Shown here one piece after another: positions 1 through 7,075 of a DNA stretch of 10,635 bases. Each line of letters begins with the position of its first letter. The first letter of the stretch is position 1. The notes beneath the pieces are model-generated. The model was not told the DNA's origin and did no database searches. It was given only the letters and a program-made list of their open reading frames with translations. The translations under genes were made by a program, and so were the position numbers. Source of the stretch: Bacteroidia bacterium (GTDB lineage: Bacteria; Bacteroidota; Bacteroidia; Flavobacteriales; NORP286); assembly GCA_016763665.1 (NCBI GenBank), contig JAESTI010000168.1, positions 1 through 10,635 of the forward strand. Reading direction: 5' to 3'.

Positions 1-1315
1 TGGAACTTATAGTAAGGACATTATGTATCTCAGTTGTTTCATCTAAAGAAATACCAATGTGATCATCATCAAAATATCTGAAGTTAATTTGTGCCTCCAG
101 GGCATGGTTTTGGATAATGGATTTCTTTCCGTCAACTTTTATTTTTAATGTATCGAAATAATTTTCGTTTATTTGGTCGTACCCATATTTGGATAGATCA
201 GAGGCTAATTTTTGTGTTAAACCGTGAACCTTTGATGCGATATTCTTGATTCCTTCAGGGCCGTAATAAACACCATACATTCCTGCAATAACTGCTAATA
301 GAACTTGTGATGTACAAATATTCGATGTGGCCCGTTCTCTTTTAATGTGTTGTTCACGGGTTTGTAGTGACATACGATATGCTGTATCCCCTTGCGAATC
401 TTTGGATTTACCGATTATCCTTCCGGGAACTTGCCTTTTATATTCTTCTTTTGTTGCAAAATATGCTGCATGGGGGCCACCATATCCAAGCGGTACACCA
501 AATCTTTGTGTGGTACCTACAACTATATCTGCACCGAGTTCACCGGGAGGTGTTACAAGTGCAAGGCTCAGTAAATCTGCTGCAAAACAAACAGTAATAC
601 CATTTTCATGTGAAGCAGTTACCAGATTTTGGTGGTCAAAGATTGCTCCATCAGTATCAGGATATTGAATCAATGTACCAAAGATCTCATCACTTGGATT
701 ATAATCTTCACATTTTCCAACTTTCAATTCAATATTTCTTGGAATAGCTCTTCCCTGGAGAACATCAATAGTTTGAGGATGACATTTATCAGAAACAAAA
801 AATGTATTGGCATTTTTCTTCGGCCCTTTCCTTAAGTTATGCATCATAATCATTGCTTCGGCAGCAGCAGTCGCCTCATCTAGCAAAGAAGCATTGGCTA
901 TTTCCATTCCTGTCAGATCAATAACCATTGTTTGAAAAATGATCAGTGCTTCTAATCTTCCTTGAGCAATTTCAGATTGATATGGTGTGTAAGCAGTGTA
1001 CCATCCTGGATTTTCGAGTATGTTCCTTAGAATAACCGGAGGAGTAATACAATTGTGGTATCCCATTCCAATGTATGAACGGAATATATTGTTTTTATTG
1101 GCCAGTTTTGTTATATGATCTATAAACTCTTTTTCAGTTTGAGCCGGGGCAAGTTCAAGGTTTTTTGAACTTTTGATGTTTTCAGGAATAGTTTCACGAA
1201 TCAGTTCATCCAATGATCCTAAACCAATGCTTTCCAGCATTGCCAAGCTTTCTTTTTCATTAGGGCCTATATGCCTGCTTGCAAACTCTTCTTTTGCTTT
1301 ATAATGGATTTTCAT
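1..1315 (-). CDS. gcvP: Glycine dehydrogenase (aminomethyl-transferring), P-protein of the glycine cleavage system, N-terminal part
   Basis: The reading frame begins at the ATG on the complement of 1313-1315 and stays open for 438 residues to the left edge; the family is about 950 residues, so just under half is present. The P-protein is a cytoplasmic PLP enzyme that decarboxylates glycine and passes the aminomethyl group to the lipoyl H-protein. Visible family motifs are RHIGP (residues 14-18), YIGMGY (81-86), TPYQSEIAQGRLEAL (110-124), NASLLDEATAAAEAM (141-155), GADIVVGTTQRFGVPLGYGG (261-280) and the LQTREQHI and ATSNICTSQ stretches (317-337). The match to single-chain GcvP is colinear, with no stops or gaps. 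The PLP-binding lysine lies in the missing C-terminal half, so activity cannot be judged here. It is transcribed divergently from the DUF4271/hemD unit and has its own promoter candidate. No glycine riboswitch is apparent; the leader is too short for one. Confidence 0.96.
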   Translation of the reverse strand, partial: MKIHYKAKEEFASRHIGPNEKESLAMLESIGLGSLDELIRETIPENIKSSKNLELAPAQTEKEFIDHITKLANKNNIFRSYIGMGYHNCITPPVILRNILENPGWYTAYTPYQSEIAQGRLEALIIFQTMVIDLTGMEIANASLLDEATAAAEAMIMMHNLRKGPKKNANTFFVSDKCHPQTIDVLQGRAIPRNIELKVGKCEDYNPSDEIFGTLIQYPDTDGAIFDHQNLVTASHENGITVCFAADLLSLALVTPPGELGADIVVGTTQRFGVPLGYGGPHAAYFATKEEYKRQVPGRIIGKSKDSQGDTAYRMSLQTREQHIKRERATSNICTSQVLLAVIAGMYGVYYGPEGIKNIASKVHGLTQKLASDLSKYGYDQINENYFDTLKIKVDGKKSIIQNHALEAQINFRYFDDDHIGISLDETTEIHNVLTISS

Positions 1316-1360
1316 TTATGAATGTCAGTAAATGAGTTATTACTTTAATTTAAAGAACTG

Positions 1361-1368
1361 CAAAAGTA
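1361..1368 (-). promoter_or_regulatory. Candidate gcvP promoter, Bacteroidota -7 element
   Basis: On the minus strand this reads TACTTTTG, an exact match to the Bacteroidota -7 consensus TAnnTTTG. It lies about 45 bases before the gcvP ATG. No good TTTG -33 element is found at the usual distance, so only half of the promoter is supported. A 13-bp palindrome, CTTTAA-T-TTAAAG at 1343-1355, sits just downstream, near the expected transcript start, where an operator could lie. It is purely A/T apart from its ends and may be chance. Confidence 0.45.
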
Positions 1369-1473
1369 GTTATTCTTACCGATTTTTAGTAGAATAAAAT
1401 GTTAATTATCATTCATTAATATCTACTTACTTTGTAAGCAAATAATGCGGTTATTCAATTGTACCTATCAGTG

Positions 1474-2196
1474 ATGAATATTTTCTCAAAAGAAAGAAAT
1501 ATTATAGAAGATGTTCAATATTATCCCTTAGAGCCAACTGATAATAATTGGATATTCTTTGTTCTTATTGCAATCACTGGATTGTTAATATATAGCCGCA
1601 TTGGACATGGTGAAAGTTATAACAAGATCATGAATTCTGTTTTAAACAATTCAATTGCAAAGCAGCTCATCAGAGATCAACACATACTGGTAAAGAAAAC
1701 TATTTATCTCTTAAATATCATTTTTGTATCCACTTTTGCATTGCTTATTTACCATATAAGTAATCACTATAGTTGGAATATATCGTATAACGGTTTTTTG
1801 AGGTATTTGATAATAACTGTAATTATTACTTTGGTTTATTTTGGACGATTAATCTTGCTTAAGATATTGGCATTCATCTTTAATTTAAGACCTCCCGTAG
1901 ATGAGTATATTTATTACATTACTTTAAGTAATAACTTGTATGGTTTTATTTTGCTTCCTGTTATAGCAATACTTTCATTTGTTGACTTTGGATTGTATTT
2001 ACCAATATTTCATGTTGCACTAGTGTTGACTCTATTAATGTATTTACATAGGTATTACAAAGGATTAAGTATAAGCAGTTTACACATTAAGTTTCATAAA
2101 TTTTATTTTTTTATATATCTTTGCGCCTTTGAAATTATCCCGTGGTTAATTTTTTATAAGATCTTCAAGATTTTTATACTTACTGCTAACACTTAA
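1474..2196 (+). CDS. DUF4271-type multi-pass inner-membrane protein of unknown function
   Basis: A 240-residue, highly hydrophobic protein. Candidate membrane segments lie at about 26-41, 76-95, 108-137, 152-172, 176-192 and 208-233. The C-terminal stretch with YFFIYLCAFEIIPWLIFYK (211-229) resembles the conserved end of the Bacteroidota family DUF4271, and the position directly before hemD fits a recurrent arrangement in that phylum. The family has no established function; the pairing with hemD hints at a link to heme or membrane metabolism but proves nothing. Start choice: the frame also offers TTG at 1459 and GTG at 1471. I prefer ATG 1474 because it gives a normal N-terminus and the same motif-to-start distance seen upstream of the aminopeptidase gene. 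Only 12 bases separate its stop from hemD, so the two are probably co-transcribed. Confidence 0.8.
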   Translation: MNIFSKERNIIEDVQYYPLEPTDNNWIFFVLIAITGLLIYSRIGHGESYNKIMNSVLNNSIAKQLIRDQHILVKKTIYLLNIIFVSTFALLIYHISNHYSWNISYNGFLRYLIITVIITLVYFGRLILLKILAFIFNLRPPVDEYIYYITLSNNLYGFILLPVIAILSFVDFGLYLPIFHVALVLTLLMYLHRYYKGLSISSLHIKFHKFYFFIYLCAFEIIPWLIFYKIFKIFILTANT

Positions 2197-2208
2197 AACC
2201 TTTGATGT

Positions 2209-2991
2209 ATGGGGCTGGCAATTAAAAAGAAAACCAATTCTAATCCAAAACAAGTAAAAAAAATACTCGTTTCTCAACCGAAACCGGAAACAGAAAAATC
2301 ACCATATTTTGACTTAGCGAAAAAATATGGACTTCAAATAGACTTTCGACCTTTTATACATGTGGAAGGAATCGAGGCGAAGAAATTTAGAAAATCTAGA
2401 ATAAATATTTTAGATCATACTGCTATAATTTTTACAAGCAGAAATGCTATTGATCATTTCTTTAGAGTTTGTACTGACCTACGAATAGAAATTCTAGCAA
2501 CGATGAAATATTTTTGTATTTCGGAAGCAGTTGCACTATATCTTCAAAAATATATTCAATACAGAAAACGTAAAGTCTTTTTTGGAAAGCAAACCACTTC
2601 GGAACTTCTTGAAGTTATTAATAAGCATCCAGAGGAAAAGTATTTATTTCCATGTTCTGATATTCACAAAAAAGATATTCCTGATTTCTTAAAGGACAAT
2701 AATTTTACTTTTTCAATAGCTGTTATTTATAGAACAGTAGCCAGTGATCTTTCAGATCTTGAAAAAGTAGATTATGATATGATAGCGTTCTTTAGTCCAT
2801 CTGGAGTGAAATCATTATTCAAGAATTTCCCTGATTTTAAGCAGAACGACACTCGTATAGCCGCTTTTGGTCCTACTTCTCATAAAGCTGTTTTAGATGC
2901 AGGTCTTATTCTAGATGTTCAGGCACCTATGCCTAATGCTCCATCTATGACGATGGCTATTGAGCAGTATATTAAGAGGGTTAATAAGTAA
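2209..2991 (+). CDS. hemD: Uroporphyrinogen-III synthase
   Basis: A 260-residue protein that matches the HemD family in length and layout. The enzyme is cytoplasmic and cyclises hydroxymethylbilane, with inversion of ring D, to uroporphyrinogen III, the branch point to heme, siroheme and cobalamin. HemD sequences diverge strongly and have few invariant residues. The visible landmarks are KKILVSQPKPE at the N-terminus (residues 17-27), the AIIFTSRNAIDHFF strand-loop, YLFPCSDIHKKDIPDFL in the second domain, DYDMIAFFSPSGVKSLF, and the terminal RIAAFGPTSHKAVLDAGL followed by a PSMTMAIEQYI helix. These correspond to the two alternating Rossmann-like lobes. A lysine-rich extension (about 15 residues) precedes the first strand, as in other Bacteroidota HemD proteins. 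It follows the DUF4271 gene in a probable operon and converges with the TVP38-family gene, with 4 bases between the stops. Confidence 0.88.
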   Translation: MGLAIKKKTNSNPKQVKKILVSQPKPETEKSPYFDLAKKYGLQIDFRPFIHVEGIEAKKFRKSRINILDHTAIIFTSRNAIDHFFRVCTDLRIEILATMKYFCISEAVALYLQKYIQYRKRKVFFGKQTTSELLEVINKHPEEKYLFPCSDIHKKDIPDFLKDNNFTFSIAVIYRTVASDLSDLEKVDYDMIAFFSPSGVKSLFKNFPDFKQNDTRIAAFGPTSHKAVLDAGLILDVQAPMPNAPSMTMAIEQYIKRVNK

Positions 2992-3000
2992 ATTCTTATT
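2983..3000. terminator. Weak possible bidirectional terminator between convergent genes
   Basis: AATAAG-TAAATT-CTTATT forms a 6-bp stem with a 6-base loop straddling both stop codons of the convergent hemD and TVP38-family genes. The stem has only one G-C pair and no long T-tract follows on either strand, so it is weak. It is listed because no better terminator is seen at this junction. Confidence 0.2.
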
Positions 3001-3661
3001 CTTTCGAGCCTAAACTTCTCTTTACTAAGTAAATTATTCCTAGTGAAGATATTACTATCAAAATGATAGGTAATAGTTTGTATCCTTTTTCCATTGTAGG
3101 TTCGGCTATAAAATCCCAAATATTTTGCGCATTCATTCCCAACCAGAAAAAAAGTAAACTTCTGGGTAACATTCCTACAATACTTCCAATAATATATTTA
3201 CTCCATTTGATATTATAAATCGACAATGCGAGATTCAGCATTGCAAATGGCATTATAGGAGACAGTCGTGATAGAACAATAAATTCAAATTGCCTTTTTT
3301 CTAAATTCTCGACCAGATTTGGTTTTTTAAATAGATCATTAATAGTTTTTTTGATAGAATCAGGCTTTATGGATTTGCCAATTAATAACCCTAGTATTGA
3401 AGCAATTGTATAGGCCAATATTAATCCACCAAGTCCAGCCCATGAGTAAAAATATCCTGATAAAGCAGCAATATAAGTGCTTGGGGTCAATGCTACTGCC
3501 ATTGTAATGGTCGAAACGGAAAAGAACAAAAATGGAGATCCTTCAATATAGGTTTCGTAATCTTTAAAGAACAGCAATGTAAAAGAAGAAACAGAAACAG
3601 GTAGAATTGTAAATAAAATAAGACCGGCTAGGTAGCCTTTCTCCGTTTTTAGTTTATTCAA
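2996..3661 (-). CDS. TVP38/TMEM64 family (VTT domain, DedA-like) membrane protein
   Basis: A 221-residue polytopic inner-membrane protein with hydrophobic segments at about 9-30, 43-60, 65-95, 126-148, 153-174 and 196-213. The family signature is clear: ALTPSTYIAALSGYFYSWAG near residues 57-76 and the re-entrant-loop motif VLSRLSPIMPFAMLN at 129-143, followed by a GMLPRSLLFFWLG segment. VTT/DedA-like proteins are linked to lipid scrambling or flippase-type activity and membrane homeostasis; the substrate here is unknown. The only plausible start is TTG at 3661: an in-frame stop, the TAA of the upstream biotin-carrier gene, lies four codons before it, and the first internal ATG is at residue 54, inside the conserved region. 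The gene follows the carrier gene after 12 bases in the same frame and is probably co-transcribed with it. Confidence 0.88.
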   Translation of the reverse strand: MNKLKTEKGYLAGLILFTILPVSVSSFTLLFFKDYETYIEGSPFLFFSVSTITMAVALTPSTYIAALSGYFYSWAGLGGLILAYTIASILGLLIGKSIKPDSIKKTINDLFKKPNLVENLEKRQFEFIVLSRLSPIMPFAMLNLALSIYNIKWSKYIIGSIVGMLPRSLLFFWLGMNAQNIWDFIAEPTMEKGYKLLPIILIVISSLGIIYLVKRSLGSKE

Positions 3662-3673
3662 ACGAGTAGGGAA

Positions 3674-4174
3674 TTAATCTAATAATATTAAAGGATCATT
3701 TTTATCTACTTTGTCACCGACCTTAATATTAACTTGTTTAACAACTCCATCACTGGGGGATTTTAGTACGTTTTCCATTTTCATTGCTTCAAGTATCAAA
3801 ACTCCATCCCCTTCTTTAATAGACTGTCCTTTCTTAACCATTGTTTCAAGTACCAAGCCAGGCATAGGTGCTGTGATAACATTTTCTTTGCCGTTGTTAA
3901 CTGTGTCCATACCTAAACTTTCCAGTAGTTGATCATATTTGTCCTTTACATTTACTTTGTAAGTGGTTCCATTAACTTCAATGTCGAATGATTTGGATTC
4001 ATGATCTGCAGAAATGATGTTAAGGTTAAAGGACTTGTGATTTTGTAAAATATTAAATTGATTGTCTGATATTTTGATAAGATCAAACAAGTAATCTTTG
4101 TTGTTGATAGTAGCTGACCCATCATTTAACTCAACATTATAAAGATCTTTGTTATTTACTGTTATTTTATACAT
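3674..4174 (-). CDS. Biotin carboxyl carrier protein, PCC/decarboxylase-type biotinyl domain
   Basis: A 166-residue protein with a C-terminal biotinyl/lipoyl-attachment domain (about 98-166). The biotin site is EAMKMEN (129-135) with Lys132 as the biotinylated residue, preceded by the half-barrel motif TAPMPGLV (101-108). APMPG together with MKMEN is typical of propionyl-/methylcrotonyl-CoA carboxylase, pyruvate carboxylase and decarboxylase biotin domains rather than fatty-acid-synthesis AccB (FabE), so I read it as the carrier subunit of an acyl-CoA carboxylase and avoid the symbol accB. The N-terminal part (1-95), YKITVNNKDLYNVEL and onward, fits the BCCP-like beta region of small Bacteroidota carriers. 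No biotin carboxylase or carboxyltransferase gene is adjacent in the window; the partners must be encoded elsewhere. It is the first gene of a minus-strand pair with the TVP38-family protein and is divergent from the aminopeptidase. Confidence 0.92.
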   Translation of the reverse strand: MYKITVNNKDLYNVELNDGSATINNKDYLFDLIKISDNQFNILQNHKSFNLNIISADHESKSFDIEVNGTTYKVNVKDKYDQLLESLGMDTVNNGKENVITAPMPGLVLETMVKKGQSIKEGDGVLILEAMKMENVLKSPSDGVVKQVNIKVGDKVDKNDPLILLD

Positions 4175-4183
4175 AAATTTGTC

Positions 4184-4198
4184 TCGCCTATTTGGCGA
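4184..4198. repeat. GC-rich inverted repeat in the biotin-carrier leader
   Basis: TCGCC-TATTT-GGCGA is a perfect 5-bp inverted repeat with a 5-base spacer, GC-rich in otherwise AT-rich DNA. It lies 9 bases before the carrier-protein ATG on the minus strand. It could be an operator half-site pair or a small leader hairpin next to the ribosome entry site. A one-mismatch -7 element (TATATTCG, minus strand, 4196-4203) overlaps it. Confidence 0.35.
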
Positions 4199-4289
4199 AT
4201 ATAAGTAATTTGGAATAACTTAGTAAATGTTAATATTCACTTACTTATATTCTAGTTTGCAAGGAAATCAAAATAACCCCACTACCCCA

Positions 4290-6941
4290 ATGCGCTGTAT
4301 TATTGTTTTGTTTATGGTCTTATTTTTTGCTGGGTGCTCTACAAATAAGAGAATAGGCAGCTCTGCAAATAGCGTTCTATTAGATACTGTTCAGGTAATC
4401 GAGGAGCGTGTCCAGAAAACATATAAACCTTCTGAAAAAAGGGTGGTGGATCTGATCCACACCAAATTGGATCTCACATTTGATTGGAACAACAGGTATG
4501 TGAATGGGAAGGCTGAGCTTCAATTTGTGCCTTATTTCTATCCGATCAATGAGTTTAATATTGATGCGAAGGGAATGGATATTCATAAAGTTGAGTTGAT
4601 ATTAAGGGATAGTAGTAAGAAGTTGGGCTATAATTATGATAGCTTAAAGATCAAAGTATTTTTAAATAAACAATATACACGCAATGATACTTTCGCTTTA
4701 TCCATTGAATATACAGCCAAAACATATGAATTAGAAGTTGAAGGAAGTGAAGCCATCACTGAAGATAGAGGACTATATTTTGTTAATCATGATGGTAAAG
4801 AGGAAAGTAAACCTATGCAAATATGGACTCAAGGAGAAACAGAAGCTAACTCTTGTTGGTTTCCGACAATAGATGCTCCTAATGAAAAGATGACTCAAGA
4901 AATATATCTTACAGTAGATGAGAAATATAAAACAGTTTCTAATGGACTTTTGATCTATTCAACTATAAATGGTGATGGTACCAGAACAGATTATTGGAAA
5001 CAAATGTTACCCCATTCGCCATATCTTGCAATGATAGCTGTTGGAGATTATGCTGTAAAAAAGGAGGAGTGGAATGATATTGAAGTAAGTTATTATGTAG
5101 AACCAGAATACGAAAAATATATAAATATGATATTTGGGAATACTCCGGAAATGCTCGAGTTTTATTCGAACATACTGGGAGTAAATTATCCTTGGGAAAA
5201 ATATTCACAGGTAGTTGTAAGGGATTTTGTTTCTGGTGCTATGGAAAATACATCAGCTACAGTTATTATTGAGAAGATCCAACAGACTGAAAGGGAATAT
5301 CTGGATGGAAACTTTGAAGATTATATTGCCCATGAAATTTTTCATCAATGGTTTGGTGATTTAGTAACCTGTGAGTCATGGGCAAATTTATCTTTGAATG
5401 AGTCTTTTGCCACTTACGGTGAATATCTCTGGTATGAATATAAATTCGGACTGGACGAAGCTCAATATAAGTTAGCCGATTTCTTGGCTGGATACTTGTC
5501 TGAAGCAAGATTTAAAAAAGTAAATGTCATAAGATATTATCATGATGACAGAGAGGATATGTTTGATTCCCATTCCTATGAAAAGGGAGGCTGCATTTTG
5601 CACATGCTTAGAAATTACTTAGGAGACGAGGCATTTTTTGAAGCAATTAAAAGGTATCTGACTAAGTATAGTTTTAAAACCGCTGAAATACATGACTTAA
5701 GAATTGTATTTGAGGAAGTATCTGGTGAAGATCTTAATTGGTTTTTTGATCAATGGTTTTTAAGTGCAGGACATCCTGAGTTAGAAGTAGATATTAAATA
5801 CAATGAACAAGCTAAACAAATTCATATAAATGTATTTCAGTTGCAAGATCTAACAGAAGCTCCATTGTTCAATCTGCCAATTAAAGTGGATTTGTATTAT
5901 AAGGATACAGTAATAAGGCATTCAATTAAAATTGAAGAAAAAAATGAAGATTTTAATCTGCCAGCTAATTCGGAGCCTTTATTAGTGAATTTTGATGCAG
6001 ATAAAGTTTTACTGGGGACCAAATATATTTCCAAACCTTTGGAACAATGGGTGTATCAGTATTATAACACCTCCTATTATTTAGATAAGTATGAGGCTTT
6101 GGAGTTTATAGTCGATGAAGGAACTCATGGAGTATCTCAAGGCATTTTAATTAAGGCATTAAATGATAAATTTTGGGGGTTAAGAGTTTTTGCAGTTTAT
6201 GAAATTAATATTTCCCAGGATTCTTCAGAGGTGATAAAAAATATGTTAGTGAAATTGGCTAGATCAGATAAAAACTCTGATGTCAGATCTGCGGCAATAG
6301 AAAGATTAGAGGAATATGAAGATACAGATCTCATAGGTGTTTTTGAATCTACTATAGAGACAGACAGTTCTTATATGGTTATTGCTTCAGCATTGCAGTC
6401 GTTAACAAAGTTATCACCTGAAAAGGGAAAAGCCCAGGCTGACATTTTGGTAAAAAAGGAAGACAATGACGAACTGAATAGAAAGATTGCTAAAATTTAT
6501 TTAAAACATGGAGATGAATCTAACAATTCATATTTGCTAGATATAATCCAGGATAAGAAGACAAGAAGCAAATACTTGTTAATTGCCGATTATGGAGACT
6601 TTCTATCTAAAATGAATGACGATGTGATTGACAGTAGTTTAGAAGTTCTTCAAGATATTGGTACTAACGATAAGAACTGGCTTAACAGGTATGCAGCAAC
6701 ACAATCGATAAACAAAGTTATAACCAAATATAGAGAGGATGAAGTAGTTGCAAATGGCATGCTAAGTAAAGAAATTGACCAAGAGTCTGATATTAAGGAC
6801 GTTACAGATAAGTTAAAAAATGCCAAAGACAAGATAAGTAGGTTGGAGGAGATTGTTGAGGCAATAAAATCCAATGAAAAAGATGAAACCCTGGTAAAAA
6901 TATATGAAAACAATGTGGATATAAGTGATGTGATGGATTAG
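4290..6941 (+). CDS. M1-family zinc metallo-aminopeptidase, predicted lipoprotein with HEAT-like C-terminal region
   Basis: An 883-residue gluzincin aminopeptidase. The catalytic set is complete: GAMEN exopeptidase motif (316-320), zinc site HEIFH (348-352) with the third ligand Glu371 in LSLNESFATYGEY, and the transition-state tyrosine Tyr430 in SYEKGGCILHML. The N-terminal domain begins with a saddle-like beta region (LIHTKLDLTFDWNNRYVNG). After the catalytic domain, residues from about 610 form paired helices (KALNDKFWGLRVFAVYEI, SDVRSAAIERLEEY, SYMVIASALQSLTKL) like the HEAT-repeat tail of M1 enzymes, and the end is a charged helix. The frame is open back to an ATG at 4227, but ATG 4290 gives a clean lipoprotein signal, MRCIIVLFMVLFFAGCS, with Cys16 as lipidation site, so I choose it. 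It probably removes N-terminal residues from peptides at the envelope. It is monocistronic by context: divergent from the carrier gene and separated from rimP by a promoter. Confidence 0.93.
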   Translation: MRCIIVLFMVLFFAGCSTNKRIGSSANSVLLDTVQVIEERVQKTYKPSEKRVVDLIHTKLDLTFDWNNRYVNGKAELQFVPYFYPINEFNIDAKGMDIHKVELILRDSSKKLGYNYDSLKIKVFLNKQYTRNDTFALSIEYTAKTYELEVEGSEAITEDRGLYFVNHDGKEESKPMQIWTQGETEANSCWFPTIDAPNEKMTQEIYLTVDEKYKTVSNGLLIYSTINGDGTRTDYWKQMLPHSPYLAMIAVGDYAVKKEEWNDIEVSYYVEPEYEKYINMIFGNTPEMLEFYSNILGVNYPWEKYSQVVVRDFVSGAMENTSATVIIEKIQQTEREYLDGNFEDYIAHEIFHQWFGDLVTCESWANLSLNESFATYGEYLWYEYKFGLDEAQYKLADFLAGYLSEARFKKVNVIRYYHDDREDMFDSHSYEKGGCILHMLRNYLGDEAFFEAIKRYLTKYSFKTAEIHDLRIVFEEVSGEDLNWFFDQWFLSAGHPELEVDIKYNEQAKQIHINVFQLQDLTEAPLFNLPIKVDLYYKDTVIRHSIKIEEKNEDFNLPANSEPLLVNFDADKVLLGTKYISKPLEQWVYQYYNTSYYLDKYEALEFIVDEGTHGVSQGILIKALNDKFWGLRVFAVYEINISQDSSEVIKNMLVKLARSDKNSDVRSAAIERLEEYEDTDLIGVFESTIETDSSYMVIASALQSLTKLSPEKGKAQADILVKKEDNDELNRKIAKIYLKHGDESNNSYLLDIIQDKKTRSKYLLIADYGDFLSKMNDDVIDSSLEVLQDIGTNDKNWLNRYAATQSINKVITKYREDEVVANGMLSKEIDQESDIKDVTDKLKNAKDKISRLEEIVEAIKSNEKDETLVKIYENNVDISDVMD

Positions 6942-6968
6942 TGTAAGAATGTTATTATAAGTTTTCTA

Positions 6969-6999
6969 TTTGAAAAATCTAAAAAAACTTGTAAATTTG
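6969..6999 (+). promoter_or_regulatory. Promoter of the rimP-nusA-infB operon
   Basis: TTTG at 6969-6972 (-33) and TAAATTTG at 6992-6999 (-7) are separated by 19 bases, an exact match to the Bacteroidota primary sigma consensus TTTG-N19-TAnnTTTG. Transcription should start a few bases beyond 6999, giving a leader of about 70 bases before rimP. This is the best promoter in the window. Confidence 0.75.
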
Positions 7000-7027
7000 C
7001 ACTGGTTTTTAAATATGAATTGAATTT

Positions 7028-7056
7028 AGAGGGGGCATCAAGTCCCCTCTTTTATT
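7028..7056 (+). terminator. Terminator-like hairpin in the rimP operon leader (possible attenuator)
   Basis: AGAGGGG (7028-7034) pairs perfectly with CCCCTCT (7044-7050), with an extra G-U pair closing a 7-base CATCAAG loop; TTTTATT follows directly. This has the form of a rho-independent terminator. It could end pepN-type readthrough from the upstream aminopeptidase gene, but it also lies downstream of the consensus promoter at 6969-6999 and 20 bases before the rimP ATG, so rimP operon transcripts must pass it. No other promoter is visible between the hairpin and rimP. Confidence 0.7.
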
Positions 7057-7075
7057 AGTTATTAGTCAATAAACC

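Noticed and set aside
327..835. Plus-strand open frames at 327-668, 367-597 and 629-835
   Set aside because: They lie antisense within the clearly coding gcvP frame, show no recognisable domain and look like shadow frames.
1316..1360. Glycine riboswitch upstream of gcvP
   Set aside because: The leader between the candidate promoter and the ATG is about 40 bases and AT-rich, too short for the aptamer.
4227..4289. Upstream ATG start for the aminopeptidase at 4227
   Set aside because: It would put 21 polar residues (MLIFTYLYSSLQGNQNNPTT and one more) ahead of a good lipoprotein signal and would overlap the likely promoter region; ATG 4290 is preferred.
6650..6913. Minus-strand 87-codon hydrophobic frame opposite the end of the aminopeptidase gene
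   Set aside because: Antisense to an intact conserved gene; its hydrophobicity mirrors the charged helix codons on the other strand.
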